Source: Candidatus Kapaibacterium sp.
GTDB lineage: Bacteria > Bacteroidota > Ignavibacteria > Kapaibacteriales > UBA7675
Assembly: GCA_028284775.1 (NCBI GenBank)
Contig: JANQRB010000114.1
Location: 1-55,913 of the forward strand
DNA: 55,913 nt
Reading direction: 5' to 3'
Below, in pieces: positions 42,793 to 51,245 of this stretch. Under the pieces are notes generated by a model. It made no database searches. It worked only from the letters and a program-made list of their open reading frames with translations, and was not told where the DNA came from. Position 1 is the first letter of the stretch. Each line of letters starts with the position of its first letter. The translations under genes and the position numbers were made by a program.

Positions 42793-43023
42793 TTACCCGG
42801 ACTTCTTCTTTTGAAGTTTTGTAATCTGCCGTAAAAACTGATACATCCCGGCAATGGCGCCCAATAAGAGAAACACAATCAGCAGCAGGGGCGCTGTGTC
42901 GGCTTTTTCGTCGATGAACCAACCGACAATGCCAAAGACAGCAACCATAGCAACCAGTTGGGTTCCCAACCCCAGATAAGGAGCGAGCTCGCTTATGACT
43001 TTCGAGCCGGAGTTTTGCGCCAT
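42793..43023 (-). CDS. atpZ: AtpZ/ATPase_gene1-like membrane protein
   Basis: Start 43023 (MAQNSGSK) is chosen over upstream starts in the promoter region. The 76-residue product has two helices (LGLGTQLVAMVAVFGIVGWFID and LLLIVFLLLGAIAGMYQFLRQI) joined by an ADTAP loop and a basic end, matching the AtpZ/PF09527 pattern (two helices, GxxxxxxxGWxxD). It is the first gene of the ATP synthase operon and sits directly behind the -33/-7 promoter. The family is an assembly or regulation factor and possibly part of a channel with AtpI. Confidence 0.75.
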   Translation of the reverse strand: MAQNSGSKVISELAPYLGLGTQLVAMVAVFGIVGWFIDEKADTAPLLLIVFLLLGAIAGMYQFLRQITKLQKKKSG

Positions 43024-43092
43024 GTGTAATGATGAGCCGGACGACACGTTTTGGAAAAGAACCATGCTTAAGTGCATTTACAATACAGCTTA

Positions 43093-43124
43093 CAAAATTA
43101 GGCAAGATAAGTGAGGCAAACAAA
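43093..43124 (-). promoter_or_regulatory. Promoter of the ATP synthase operon (-33 TTTG, -7 TAATTTTG)
   Basis: On the minus strand TTTG (43121-43124) and TAATTTTG (43093-43100) are 20 nt apart. This is a perfect TAnnTTTG match. It stands 70 nt before the atpZ ATG and has the same design as the tRNA promoters in the window. Confidence 0.65.
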
Positions 43125-43148
43125 CAAAAAATTGGTTCGCGACGGCCC

Positions 43149-44486
43149 TCAAAAGCCGAGTTCATTCAGGCGATCCGAGAGGGCGTCCGAATAGATATTA
43201 TCGGCTTCGCCGTAGCCCAGGGTGTTGGGGACGAGCAGCAGTGATCCGTACGATGAAGGGTTGAGTTGTTCGAACTTGGAGGTGGCGATCCAGGTCTCTT
43301 CTTCCGGACGGAAACCATTGTCGATGTCATTGACTACGATTGTACAGCCGAGCTCTGAAATGCTCTCTTCCGACACCGGCGCACCCTCGAACCCCAGGAA
43401 CTGAAATGGAATGCGGATTTTGACCTGATAGCCGTCTTCGGTCAGATTCGATCGAACGCGAACTTGTGCCAGGGCGTAATTCTGCAGTTCATTGACATCA
43501 TCCGTCGCAGATACCGAATACTCCGGTCTGCGCTCGGCATAATTGCCGGGATTGATGTTGAAACAGAAAATACCGGAATCGGCGGTCGTCCGAAAATCGC
43601 GCTCGTCGTCGGTCTTCAGATGGCGGTTGGGACGATTGGAGGCGTCAAGCCAGATCTGGATGCCGTCCCAGGTAATGAAGTTGCCGTTGTCGGGCACGAT
43701 TATGTCGTCGCGCACCGTGACAATAAAGTACAGGAACTCGTCATTGTAGGCCGAGCGAACCCTGAACGATGCATCATCTTCCCCTTCCCAATAATAGGCG
43801 CCCTGAGGCACAAAGCGGACCGAGCTGCTCTGAAGCTCCGAGGTGTAGCCTTTGTAGATGTAGCGTCCGCGACGATAGGAGGGTATGCAGAGAAATTCGA
43901 CCAGATGCTCTTCGTTGCCGCTGCGGTTGTTGACATAACGCTCGTAACCGAAGAGCGTATGATAGTTGCGATACGACTCGTGCGTCGTGAACTTCAGGCG
44001 CTCGGTGCTGAAGTCGTCAAGAACCGTCAGCGCGCCGTTGTCAAAACGATAGCCCTGAATGTCCCAGGTGTATTGACGGTGTTTCCGTAAAACGTAGCAG
44101 GCATTGTCTTTGATACTGATTCCCGCCTCCAGCGGCACTTCGATAAAAGTGCGTTCCGTTTGACCAACACAGGTCAGGTATCCATCGATGTCCACAAAAA
44201 AGTAGACATGAACCAGGCGTTTCCGCTCGTTGGCCATACGGATGGTGACGGCGCAGTCATTGTAACCGTCGCCGGAATAATCGCCGACGTCCCAGCCCCA
44301 GATCTTAAACTTGGCACCGCGCGGCAACTGACGTTTGACATCGCCGATTAACTCCTCGGCAAAATAAGGATCGAGTTTAGGCTGCCAATCCTCGAAATCC
44401 ATCCCTGTTTGTGCTGCCGCCCGCCCTGCCAGAACGGTGCACAAAAGCATACAGCCAGCAAATAATTTCAGGAAATGACTACGCAT
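43149..44486 (-). CDS. Exported protein with CBM9-like (DOMON-type) domain
   Basis: Start 44486 (MRSHFLKL) gives a signal peptide (MRSHFLKLFAGCMLLCTVLAGRAAAQ); a longer frame exists upstream. The 445-residue product has a middle region of ~150 residues without a clear family (YTWDIQGYRFDNG, then SYRRGRYIYKG). The rest has a carbohydrate-binding-module 9-like sandwich: ASFRVRSAYNDEFLYFIVTVRDD, WDGIQIWLDAS, DGYQVKIRIPFQFLGF, CTIVVNDID. This order of strands is the DOMON/CBM9 pattern for sugar- or haem-binding on secreted proteins. It is probably periplasmic or surface, as no sorting domain is seen. It is 34 nt downstream of the kinase gene and ends 25 nt upstream of the ATP operon promoter. Confidence 0.75.
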   Translation of the reverse strand: MRSHFLKLFAGCMLLCTVLAGRAAAQTGMDFEDWQPKLDPYFAEELIGDVKRQLPRGAKFKIWGWDVGDYSGDGYNDCAVTIRMANERKRLVHVYFFVDIDGYLTCVGQTERTFIEVPLEAGISIKDNACYVLRKHRQYTWDIQGYRFDNGALTVLDDFSTERLKFTTHESYRNYHTLFGYERYVNNRSGNEEHLVEFLCIPSYRRGRYIYKGYTSELQSSSVRFVPQGAYYWEGEDDASFRVRSAYNDEFLYFIVTVRDDIIVPDNGNFITWDGIQIWLDASNRPNRHLKTDDERDFRTTADSGIFCFNINPGNYAERRPEYSVSATDDVNELQNYALAQVRVRSNLTEDGYQVKIRIPFQFLGFEGAPVSEESISELGCTIVVNDIDNGFRPEEETWIATSKFEQLNPSSYGSLLLVPNTLGYGEADNIYSDALSDRLNELGF

Positions 44487-44520
44487 ATTATCTCGCTGTT
44501 CCCGAGGCTGACGCCCGATT

Positions 44521-45516
44521 TCAGCCGCGTTCGCCGACCCGCTGTTTAACATCATGAACTTCCTCGGTTTTCAAACGCGCGCCGAGCTGCGACACGACTT
44601 TGGCTGCCGCATGCGAGGCGAGATGTCCGGCCGATTCGGCCGAATAATCGTGCAGAATGCCGTACAAGAATCCCGCGGCGTACATATCGCCGGCGCCGGT
44701 CGTATCTGTCGGGCTGGAATCATAAGCGGGGATCCGGACATCCTTGCCCTTGAATTGAACCAGCGAACCCTGATCGCCCATTGTGAACGCAACGCTGGGA
44801 GCCAGCTCTTTCAGCCCGCGGAATGCCTCGTCGTTGGTTTCGCTGCCGGTAAAAGCGCGACCTTCCGTCTCATTACAAAAGAGCAAATCCGCAGCTTCCA
44901 CGCTTTGACGCAGCTCCTTATTGAAATGTTCGACAATGAAGAGATCGGAAAAGGTAACGGCAATTTTTGTATCGTGCCTACGGGCATAATAGATGGCGTG
45001 CTCTACGGCTTCGGCGCCATCCTGTTCCGAAAATTTGTAGCCTTCTATGTAAAGCCACTCGGCGCGTTTGATTGCCTCTTCGGTTATGTGTTCCCGCGTA
45101 AATTTTGTGTTGGCAGCCAAGGAGGTATTCATCGTGCGCTCGGCGTCCGGCGTAATCAGTACCAGACAAGTGCCGGTCGCTTCATCCGTGTGTCGTTCGG
45201 CAAAAAGATGAATACCGAGCGACTCGAACTCGGAAGCATAAAACTCGCCGTGGTGGTCGTCGCCCAGCAGCGAGCCGTATCCCGCTCTGCCGCCGAACTG
45301 CGAAAAAGCAATAATGGTATTGGCCGCAGAGCCGCCGCTGCAGCGAAAACTCGGCAAATGTGCGAATTGATCCAGAATCCGGCGCTGCGCCTCAGCGTCT
45401 ACCAGGTCCATTCCCCCCTTGCGCAAGCCGAGCCGTTCGAGGTCATCATGGCCGATCTGCACCTGAACATCGACTAATGCGTTGCCGATTCCTAATAGTT
45501 GAATGTCCTTTGCCAC
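44521..45516 (-). CDS. PfkB-family kinase, adenosine kinase-like
   Basis: The 331-residue product starts at a GTG behind GAAGGA. It has the two PfkB signatures: GGSAANTIIAFSQFGG (substrate-lid side) and DTTGAGDMYAAGF (catalytic Asp, anion hole, ~270-282). The lid begins IGNALVDVQVQI, and NETEGRAF marks the ATP site. Among PfkB kinases, the NALVDV and GGSAANT start, and the TMNTSLAANTKF lid, agree best with adenosine kinases of bacteria and Bacteroidota, which salvage adenosine to AMP, but sugar kinases of the same fold cannot be ruled out. It is transcribed with the CBM9-like gene downstream and the ddl gene upstream. Confidence 0.85.
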   Translation of the reverse strand: MAKDIQLLGIGNALVDVQVQIGHDDLERLGLRKGGMDLVDAEAQRRILDQFAHLPSFRCSGGSAANTIIAFSQFGGRAGYGSLLGDDHHGEFYASEFESLGIHLFAERHTDEATGTCLVLITPDAERTMNTSLAANTKFTREHITEEAIKRAEWLYIEGYKFSEQDGAEAVEHAIYYARRHDTKIAVTFSDLFIVEHFNKELRQSVEAADLLFCNETEGRAFTGSETNDEAFRGLKELAPSVAFTMGDQGSLVQFKGKDVRIPAYDSSPTDTTGAGDMYAAGFLYGILHDYSAESAGHLASHAAAKVVSQLGARLKTEEVHDVKQRVGERG

Positions 45517-45601
45517 AATATTCCTTCAGCAGTGAATCTAAAAAAATGCTATGACGAACGCTGCCCTCGTTGATTTTGACCCCGCCCCCAACGACAATGT
45601 C

Positions 45602-46618
45602 TTAAGGCCGCGCAAGCTCTACGATGCGCTCGCAAAGCTGCCCGAAGTCGATATCCGCGGCTGCAGCGGCAGTTGCAAAGACGCTGTCCGGCGTCAATGC
45701 GGGCAATGCATTGATTTCCAGGCAAAACACCTGGCCGTCCTCATCGATCCGAAAATCGACTTTGGAGAAGGATCGGCAGGCGGTGATGGTATGCGCCATC
45801 GTGGCCAGACCATTGATGTATTCCACCGAATGATCGTCAAATTCGCCCGGACAGGTGTAGCGCGCCGCGCCGGCCTGGTACTTATTGCCGTATTGGAGCC
45901 AGTCGCCTTCAGACGAAATTTCGACAATCGGTAGCGCCTCGTCATTCAGGACGCAAACACTGATTTCCGTGCCGTGAATGTAGCGTTCGATAATTACCAC
46001 CCGCGAATATTGACCCGCAGATTGAATAGCCTGACGCAAATCATCGATGTTGCCACTGTTCACATAGGAGACTCCGACTGAAGATCCCTGGTCGTGGGGT
46101 TTAACGATTACATGGCTGCCAACATAGTCGCGGACCTCATTCAGCAGCTCACTGTCTTCAGCCTGGGAAGCGGCGATTGAAAGCCATTCCGGCGAGGGGA
46201 TATGGGCGGATTCCAGCAGACGTTTGGCGATTGCCTTGTTCATACTCATAGCGCTTGCCAGGCGGGCGCTACCCGTGTATGATAGTCCTTTCAGATCCAG
46301 CAACGACTGCATATAGCCGTCTTCGCCGTATGCACCGTGCAGCAGATTGACGACCAGGTCCACCCCGTCGAACAAATCGGAAGTAACACATTCCAGATAA
46401 CTGCTCTTTTTGTAGCGGATCAGCTCTTCGAGACTCGGCGCAACGCCGATATCGGCCCGCAGCGTGTCAATGGACAGAGTTTCGGCGGCACCGAGGGCCG
46501 GATCGACAATCCGGAGAGTGTGGCCCGCCGCTGCCAAAGCCTCCGCTACGGCACGTGCGCTATTGATCGAAACATTGCGTTCGGCTGAGATGCCGCCCGC
46601 CAATACAGCGATATTCAT
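45602..46618 (-). CDS. ddl: D-alanine--D-alanine ligase
   Basis: The 338-residue enzyme joins two D-Ala for peptidoglycan. The ATP-grasp fold is evident: N-terminal domain (VLAGGISAERNVSINSARAV), the binding loop GAYGEDGYMQSLLDLKG, the ATP site KPHDQGSSVGVSYV, and the metal-binding EINALPALTPDS near the end. All key residues (Lys, Glu, Asn) are in place. The length is normal. It is 85 nt upstream of the kinase gene, and 55 nt downstream of the UDG gene in the same direction. Confidence 0.93.
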   Translation of the reverse strand: MNIAVLAGGISAERNVSINSARAVAEALAAAGHTLRIVDPALGAAETLSIDTLRADIGVAPSLEELIRYKKSSYLECVTSDLFDGVDLVVNLLHGAYGEDGYMQSLLDLKGLSYTGSARLASAMSMNKAIAKRLLESAHIPSPEWLSIAASQAEDSELLNEVRDYVGSHVIVKPHDQGSSVGVSYVNSGNIDDLRQAIQSAGQYSRVVIIERYIHGTEISVCVLNDEALPIVEISSEGDWLQYGNKYQAGAARYTCPGEFDDHSVEYINGLATMAHTITACRSFSKVDFRIDEDGQVFCLEINALPALTPDSVFATAAAAADIDFGQLCERIVELARP

Positions 46619-46673
46619 AATTGGTATCCTTCATAACTAATTCAGCCACCGTCGGTCACCCGGCGAACAACGG

Positions 46674-47498
46674 TCATTGCGCTGCTTTCCATTCATCATA
46701 CAGACGCCGCAATTCCTGTACGTCTTCCCAGGTCTGACGTTTCCAGGCTGGGTTGCGCAGCAGCGCCGCCGGATGATAAGTCGCTATCAGGTTTGTGTCT
46801 CGAAAGGGAAACGTCTTGCCGCGAATGTCGCCCATCCTGTGCTGAGCTTTTAACAGCGTATTGACCGACGTAAGACCCAGAGCCAGAATAAAGGCCGGCT
46901 TAATCAGATCAATCTGTTTGAAAAGATAAGGCTCGCACTTCTCTACTTCATCGCTCGCAGGCCGGCGATTGTTGGGCGGGCGGCACTTAATAATGTTTGC
47001 GATGTAGACCTCTTCGCGTGGTAGGTCGATCGCTTCGAGAATCTTATTCAGCAGTTGACCGGCGCGGCCGACGAAAGGTTCACCTTGCGCATCTTCATCC
47101 GCCCCCGGCGCCTCCCCGATTACCATGATATCGGCCTGGGGATTACCCACGCCAAATACGAACTTGTTTCGGGTCGCCGCCAAACCGCAGCGTTGACAAT
47201 TTTTGATTCCCTCATTCAGAACCTGCAGCGATGCAGCGGCGGGCCAGTCGGACGCCACACTACTCGCAGCATCTCTATCAGCGCCGGCCATCGCGGGTGT
47301 ATCTGTCGTGCGCCCCATATTTTCTCTAGCTCCGGAATGTTTACTGTCTGTCAATTGTCGCGTGTCGGGATTGGCTACCACATCCCCGGGGTTCTCAACC
47401 GATCGCGGCTCTTCCAGGTACACGCGGCTGCCGAGCGAAGTGCGCATTGCCGTCATGAGGCATTCAGCGCGACGGAGTATCGTGTGTAAATCGCTCAT
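46674..47498 (-). CDS. Uracil-DNA glycosylase, family 4 (Fe-S)
   Basis: The 274-residue enzyme removes uracil from DNA in base-excision repair. Four cysteines that hold a [4Fe-4S] cluster are present: Cys101 and Cys104 (NCQRCGL), Cys172 (IIKCRPPNN) and Cys188 (VEKCEPYL). Active-site motifs are GEAPGADEDAQGEPFVG (128-144) and YHPAALLRNP (241-250). An N-terminal ~90-residue extension without sequence features precedes the fold. The start overlaps the nadE stop by 4 nt (ATGA), indicating translational coupling. Family 4 is usual in bacteria and archaea lacking Ung. Confidence 0.92.
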   Translation of the reverse strand: MSDLHTILRRAECLMTAMRTSLGSRVYLEEPRSVENPGDVVANPDTRQLTDSKHSGARENMGRTTDTPAMAGADRDAASSVASDWPAAASLQVLNEGIKNCQRCGLAATRNKFVFGVGNPQADIMVIGEAPGADEDAQGEPFVGRAGQLLNKILEAIDLPREEVYIANIIKCRPPNNRRPASDEVEKCEPYLFKQIDLIKPAFILALGLTSVNTLLKAQHRMGDIRGKTFPFRDTNLIATYHPAALLRNPAWKRQTWEDVQELRRLYDEWKAAQ

Positions 47499-49504
47499 TG
47501 CGTTTTCACTCCCGCGTCTTGCCCTTCAATCAGATCGGCAATCTGCTCGATTTCATGGAGCCAAAGTGCGGCAGCGGCATCGCTCGGCATCCGCCAATCG
47601 CCGCGGGGCGAAAGCGCTACACTGCCGATTTTTGGTCCGTCGGGCATCGCCGAGCGTTTGAATTGCTGGCTAAAAAAACGCCGGTAGAAAACGCGCAGCC
47701 ATCGTAGCAGCTCGCCGGCGGAATACGCAGCGCCGTAAGCCAGGCGCGCCAGAACGAAAATCTTGGCCGGGGTAAAATGAAAGCGAAGAAAGTGATAAAG
47801 AAAAAAATCATGCAATTCGTACGGGCCGATCGCCGCTTCCGTGAGCTGCGGCAGCAAGCCCTGCGCCTGCTCCTCCGGCGGCAACAATTCCGGCGAGACC
47901 GGCGTTTCGCAGATATCGCGCAGCACTGCTGCGCTGGCACCGCTGAAATCGTTGTCGGCACAATGCAGCACAACAGTCCGCACCAAGGTTTTCGGCAGAC
48001 CGGCATTGACATTGTACATTGACATTTGGTCGGCATTGTAGGTACACCAGCCCAGCGCCAGTTCGGAAAGGTCGCCGGTACCGATCACGATCGCATTTTC
48101 TTTATTGGCGATGTCCATCAGGATTTGCGTGCGCTCGCGGGCCTGGGCATTTTCGTAGGTCACATCACGCTGTGCTTCATCATGACCGATATCGCGAAAA
48201 TGCCGGCGAACGGCAGCGTCGATACTAATGCTGCGGAAGGAGCAGCCCAGAAGTTCCGCCAGCTTCTGTGCGTTTGAGCGTGTGCGGTCGGTAGTGCCGA
48301 AACCGGGCAAGGTCAGGGTCAATATCTCGGAGCGCGAACGCCCCAGTTTGTCGAAGGCCGCGGCCGTCACAAGCAGTGCAAGCGTGGAGTCCAGTCCGCC
48401 TGAAACACCGATAACAGCCCGGGTGTCGCCAAGCTGCCGCAGTCGCCGCGCCAGGCCGGTCGATTGCAAGACGAAGATTTCACGGCAGACCTCCGCGCGA
48501 CTCTCGGGGCTGGCCGGCACAAAGGGATGTTTCAACACGGGCCGCTCGATACTTTCAGGAAAGCTAGCCGCAGCGGAAGACGGTGACGGCAGTTCGATGT
48601 CGATGCGTCGATAGCTGCTTCCGGTCCGCGCAGAGCTAAAACTATTGTTGTTTAAGCGTTCCGTGATCAGCCGGCTGACATCAATATCGGCTACGGCGAT
48701 CGTTCCCGCAAAGCTGAATTCGCGAATCTCCGTCAGCAGCGTCCCGTTCTCGCTCACCATGGCATGCCCTGAGCAAACCGTATCGGTACTCGATTCGCCG
48801 GGGCCGGATGAGGTATAGACATAAGCGGCAAGGCAGCGCGCCGATTGTCCGGTAACCAATGAACGACGGTAGGCCGCCTTGCCAAGCAGTTCATTACTGT
48901 GCGAGGGATTCAGCAGAACAGTCGCGCCGGCCAGGGCCATCGGTCCGCTCGGAGGTGCAACCGACCAAAGATCTTCACAAATTTCAATGCCGAAGGTACA
49001 GTCCGGATTTGATCGTACCTGAAAGAGCAAATCACTGCCGAAGGCCGCTTCAAGGCCACCGAGGGTTACTGTCGTGGAGTGCTGCTCTCCGGCGGAGGAA
49101 AACCAGCGCTCTTCGTAAAATTCGTTGCGGTTGGGTAAAAAACGCTTTGGTACGATACCGGCAATTTTCCCTTCGGCAAGCAACGCGGCACAGTTAAACA
49201 GCCTACCTTCGATCGACAGCGGCAGTCCCACGACAACGGAGATACCGGAGACAGCGCTGTGACGAACGATTCGAAGCAAAGCGCGCTCGGCAGCTCTGAG
49301 GAGCGCCGTCTGATAGAACAAATCGCCGCAGGTATATGCGGTGATGCAAAGCTCCGGAAACAGGATTATCTGCACCTTGCGGCCGACAGCCTGATCCATC
49401 AGGTCAATGATATGTTTCGTATTGAATTCGACGTCGGCGACCCGTAACTCAGGCACCGCAACCGCTGTGCGAACATATCCCATCGAGGCGAGAGAAAAGG
49501 TCAT
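47495..49504 (-). CDS. nadE: Glutamine-dependent NAD(+) synthetase
   Basis: The 669-residue enzyme amidates nicotinic acid adenine dinucleotide. An N-terminal nitrilase-type glutaminase carries the Glu-Lys-Cys triad: Glu51 (LFPELC), Lys120 (IVPKRFLP) and Cys176 (GIEICEDLW). The C-terminal synthetase has the PP-loop SGGLDST (368-374) and a Gly-rich binding site (IVIGTGDLSELALGW). It is full-length, with the two domains joined as in most bacteria with glutamine-dependent NadE. A candidate -7 element lies at 49539. It is translated together with the UDG gene through the ATGA overlap. Confidence 0.97.
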   Translation of the reverse strand: MTFSLASMGYVRTAVAVPELRVADVEFNTKHIIDLMDQAVGRKVQIILFPELCITAYTCGDLFYQTALLRAAERALLRIVRHSAVSGISVVVGLPLSIEGRLFNCAALLAEGKIAGIVPKRFLPNRNEFYEERWFSSAGEQHSTTVTLGGLEAAFGSDLLFQVRSNPDCTFGIEICEDLWSVAPPSGPMALAGATVLLNPSHSNELLGKAAYRRSLVTGQSARCLAAYVYTSSGPGESSTDTVCSGHAMVSENGTLLTEIREFSFAGTIAVADIDVSRLITERLNNNSFSSARTGSSYRRIDIELPSPSSAAASFPESIERPVLKHPFVPASPESRAEVCREIFVLQSTGLARRLRQLGDTRAVIGVSGGLDSTLALLVTAAAFDKLGRSRSEILTLTLPGFGTTDRTRSNAQKLAELLGCSFRSISIDAAVRRHFRDIGHDEAQRDVTYENAQARERTQILMDIANKENAIVIGTGDLSELALGWCTYNADQMSMYNVNAGLPKTLVRTVVLHCADNDFSGASAAVLRDICETPVSPELLPPEEQAQGLLPQLTEAAIGPYELHDFFLYHFLRFHFTPAKIFVLARLAYGAAYSAGELLRWLRVFYRRFFSQQFKRSAMPDGPKIGSVALSPRGDWRMPSDAAAALWLHEIEQIADLIEGQDAGVKTQ

Positions 49505-49538
49505 CGATTCCTTCCGACCAGCAATTTTTGTCTCAATG

Positions 49539-49545
49539 CAATTTA
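49539..49545 (-). promoter_or_regulatory. Candidate -7 element of nadE (TAAATTG)
   Basis: On the minus strand TAAATTG lies 35 nt before the nadE ATG, resembling the TAATTTG of the tRNA genes. The expected -33 TTG is mismatched (TTC), so confidence is modest. Confidence 0.3.
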
Positions 49546-49922
49546 CACAAAGTCACAGGAAGTGCGAAAAGTCCGGTCCGATCACGTAACTTCCGGCTCA
49601 CTCCAAAAATTTCACGCTTCGCACGCTTTAAAATTAGCCTTCACTCTCTTATCTTTGAATTCGAGTGCTGTTGCGCATTGTTTTGTAGCCCATAAGTAAC
49701 TAGTGGACTATTAAGGCGATTCGTTCAGACGGCAACCGCTAATGTGTTTGTATCTCTCTCTCCTAGCCTCTTACACCTTAGCTCTCAGCCTGACCTACAC
49801 CTATTTTAAAAAATCATTTCAGAGCGCCCATGCGCTCCGCATAGGCTATGTGCCAAGAAAAAAGAGCAGTGCAGTTAAATACCTGAGTTGCTAGCCACGT
49901 ATTGCAACGGCGTCGCCACGCC

Positions 49923-49973
49923 AAAAAATAAAAGGGGGAATGTATCTTCAATACATTCCCCCTTTTATTTTTT
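49923..49973. terminator. Perfect 23-bp bidirectional terminator after tRNA-Pro
   Basis: The arms aaaaaataaaagggggaatg... and its exact complement (23 bp each, 49923-49945 and 49951-49973) flank the 5-nt loop cttca. The A/T ends give a U-rich tail in either direction. It is ~50 nt beyond the tRNA 3' end on the minus strand. Confidence 0.85.
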
Positions 49974-50021
49974 GAGACTTTGCTGTCTCGCGACGTCGGC
50001 AATACACCTATGTCGTCTTTG

Positions 50022-50095
50022 TCGGCGCGGCCGGATTTGAACCGACGACCCCCACTACCCCAAAGTGGTGCGCTACCGGGCTGCGCTACGCGCCG
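50022..50095 (-). tRNA. tRNA-Pro (GGG anticodon)
   Basis: The minus strand folds fully: acceptor CGGCGCG/CGCGCCG, D arm AGCGCAGCCCGGTAGCGC, anticodon stem CCACT/AGTGG with loop TTGGGGT (anticodon GGG, Pro), T arm GGTTCAAATCC. Discriminator A. CCA is not encoded. It is flanked by a -33/-7 promoter and a perfect terminator hairpin. Confidence 0.95.
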
Positions 50096-50108
50096 AAAAC
50101 AAGATTCG

Positions 50109-50139
50109 CAAATTACACTTCTTTCGCATTTTATCCAAA
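50109..50139 (-). promoter_or_regulatory. Promoter of tRNA-Pro (-33 TTTG, -7 TAATTTG)
   Basis: On the minus strand TTTG (50136-50139), a 20-nt spacer and TAATTTG (50109-50115) lie just before the tRNA. The design is identical to the tRNA-Thr promoter. Confidence 0.75.
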
Positions 50140-50199
50140 GCAGCGACAAGCCTTGTCATCGCTTCGGAAAAAGGCGTCGATCGGAGGCCTGGTTGAACC

Positions 50200-50214
50200 T
50201 AATTTTGTAATTTG
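50200..50214 (+). promoter_or_regulatory. Candidate tandem -7 elements of the lipoprotein gene
   Basis: TAATTTTG (50200-50207) and TAATTTG (50208-50214) lie back to back, 41-55 nt before the ATG at 50256. No TTG is at 20 nt spacing, so the -33 element is weak. Confidence 0.4.
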
Positions 50215-50255
50215 GAACAGTCCGTTTTACTCAAACAGCAATCGAGTCGGAATCG

Positions 50256-51245
50256 ATGTCATCCACTATTCCCCCAAGCGACAGTGAATTTTCAGGCCCC
50301 ACCGGCAGTATCCATGGCCGACAGTATCCGCTAAAGCTCGTTTTTGCGATTCTGCTTGCTCTGTGCTGCTCAGCCTGCGCCGGTGTCAATGTCCCTACGC
50401 TGCCGCTGAGCTTACAGCCAGGTCTGAGTGACCACTACAGCTATGAAGTCGAATCCCGGATCGAGTTTGGTTTCCACGATCATAGTAAAAAGCAAAAGAA
50501 AGTAGTTCCGATGAAACTGCGCTACCTGCTGGAAATGACGGTCGCATCCGTGAGCCGCGACAGCGTCAAATTCATCGCCAAGATCGGTAAGGCGCAAATG
50601 TGGGGAGTCAAAGACCACAACAAACAGCCATCGCTTATCGACACAACAGTTGTCATGGATCAGCTGACAGATATCCGGCGGCTGATCGTAACAAAGAGCA
50701 ATGGTGAATTGATCCGTACGGAGTTGCTCGATACTCTCAAGCCGGCCGGTGACGCCGCCGCCCGATCGCAGACAGAACGATTCAACGATCAGATCGAGTC
50801 GCTCTGCGCCACTTTTTTCGTCCCACTGCCGGAAAGAAAGGTTGCAGTCGGCGATGTTTGGCGCAACACGATGACGGATTCGGTTGGTAATGAACTGATG
50901 ACTTTCGGAGTCAATATTGAAACGGAGCATCGCTTTGAGCAAATTGCCGATACCATCGATCATCGCGCAGCGCGAATTCAAACCGAGTTTATGAAGCTCA
51001 ATCTCGAAGCGGCCGAAGTGCTTGTAAAGTTTTTCGCTATGATGGCGGGTGGCGCTGAACCACTGATCGATTCCGATTCCGAAGGTTCGGGAATTAGCTA
51101 TATCGATATGCAGACCGGTATGATTGTCGCCTCGCACAGCAGCACCCGCATCAATTCCAGTATCACGATTCCGATACCGGATAAACCGCAGATAATCGAC
51201 CTCAGCATCGCGAGTGATACGGAAGTCAGGTTGATGCCGAGGTAG
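50256..51245 (+). CDS. DUF6263-like lipoprotein
   Basis: The 329-residue product has a short basic N-terminus, then a lipoprotein signal (FAILLALCCSAC, Cys41). The rest is a beta-rich domain: LSDHYSYEVESRIEFGF, LRYLLEMTVASVSRDSVKFIAKIGKA, VAVGDVWRNTMTDSVGNEL, ISYIDMQTGMIVASHSSTRIN. The order of segments matches the exported protein at 24196-25113 (G..Y opening, G..W loop, MDM/IDMQTG), so the two are probably paralogues in the DUF6263 family of unknown function. It is predicted to sit on the outer membrane. The gene is divergent from tRNA-Pro and stands alone. Confidence 0.75.
   Translation: MSSTIPPSDSEFSGPTGSIHGRQYPLKLVFAILLALCCSACAGVNVPTLPLSLQPGLSDHYSYEVESRIEFGFHDHSKKQKKVVPMKLRYLLEMTVASVSRDSVKFIAKIGKAQMWGVKDHNKQPSLIDTTVVMDQLTDIRRLIVTKSNGELIRTELLDTLKPAGDAAARSQTERFNDQIESLCATFFVPLPERKVAVGDVWRNTMTDSVGNELMTFGVNIETEHRFEQIADTIDHRAARIQTEFMKLNLEAAEVLVKFFAMMAGGAEPLIDSDSEGSGISYIDMQTGMIVASHSSTRINSSITIPIPDKPQIIDLSIASDTEVRLMPR

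Larger units (their letters stand above)
49505..50021. other. Intergenic region with terminator and weak nadE promoter
   Basis: This 517-nt stretch lies between the nadE start and the tRNA-Pro 3' end. It holds the strong terminator hairpin (49923-49973), a 6-bp repeat gagcgc/gcgctc near 49825, and a pyrimidine-rich part at 49750-49800. No gene is seen. Confidence 0.5.

Noticed and set aside
44554..45477. A 307-codon plus-strand frame opposite the PfkB kinase
   Set aside because: It is antisense to the kinase, which has clear family motifs, and shows no domain of its own.
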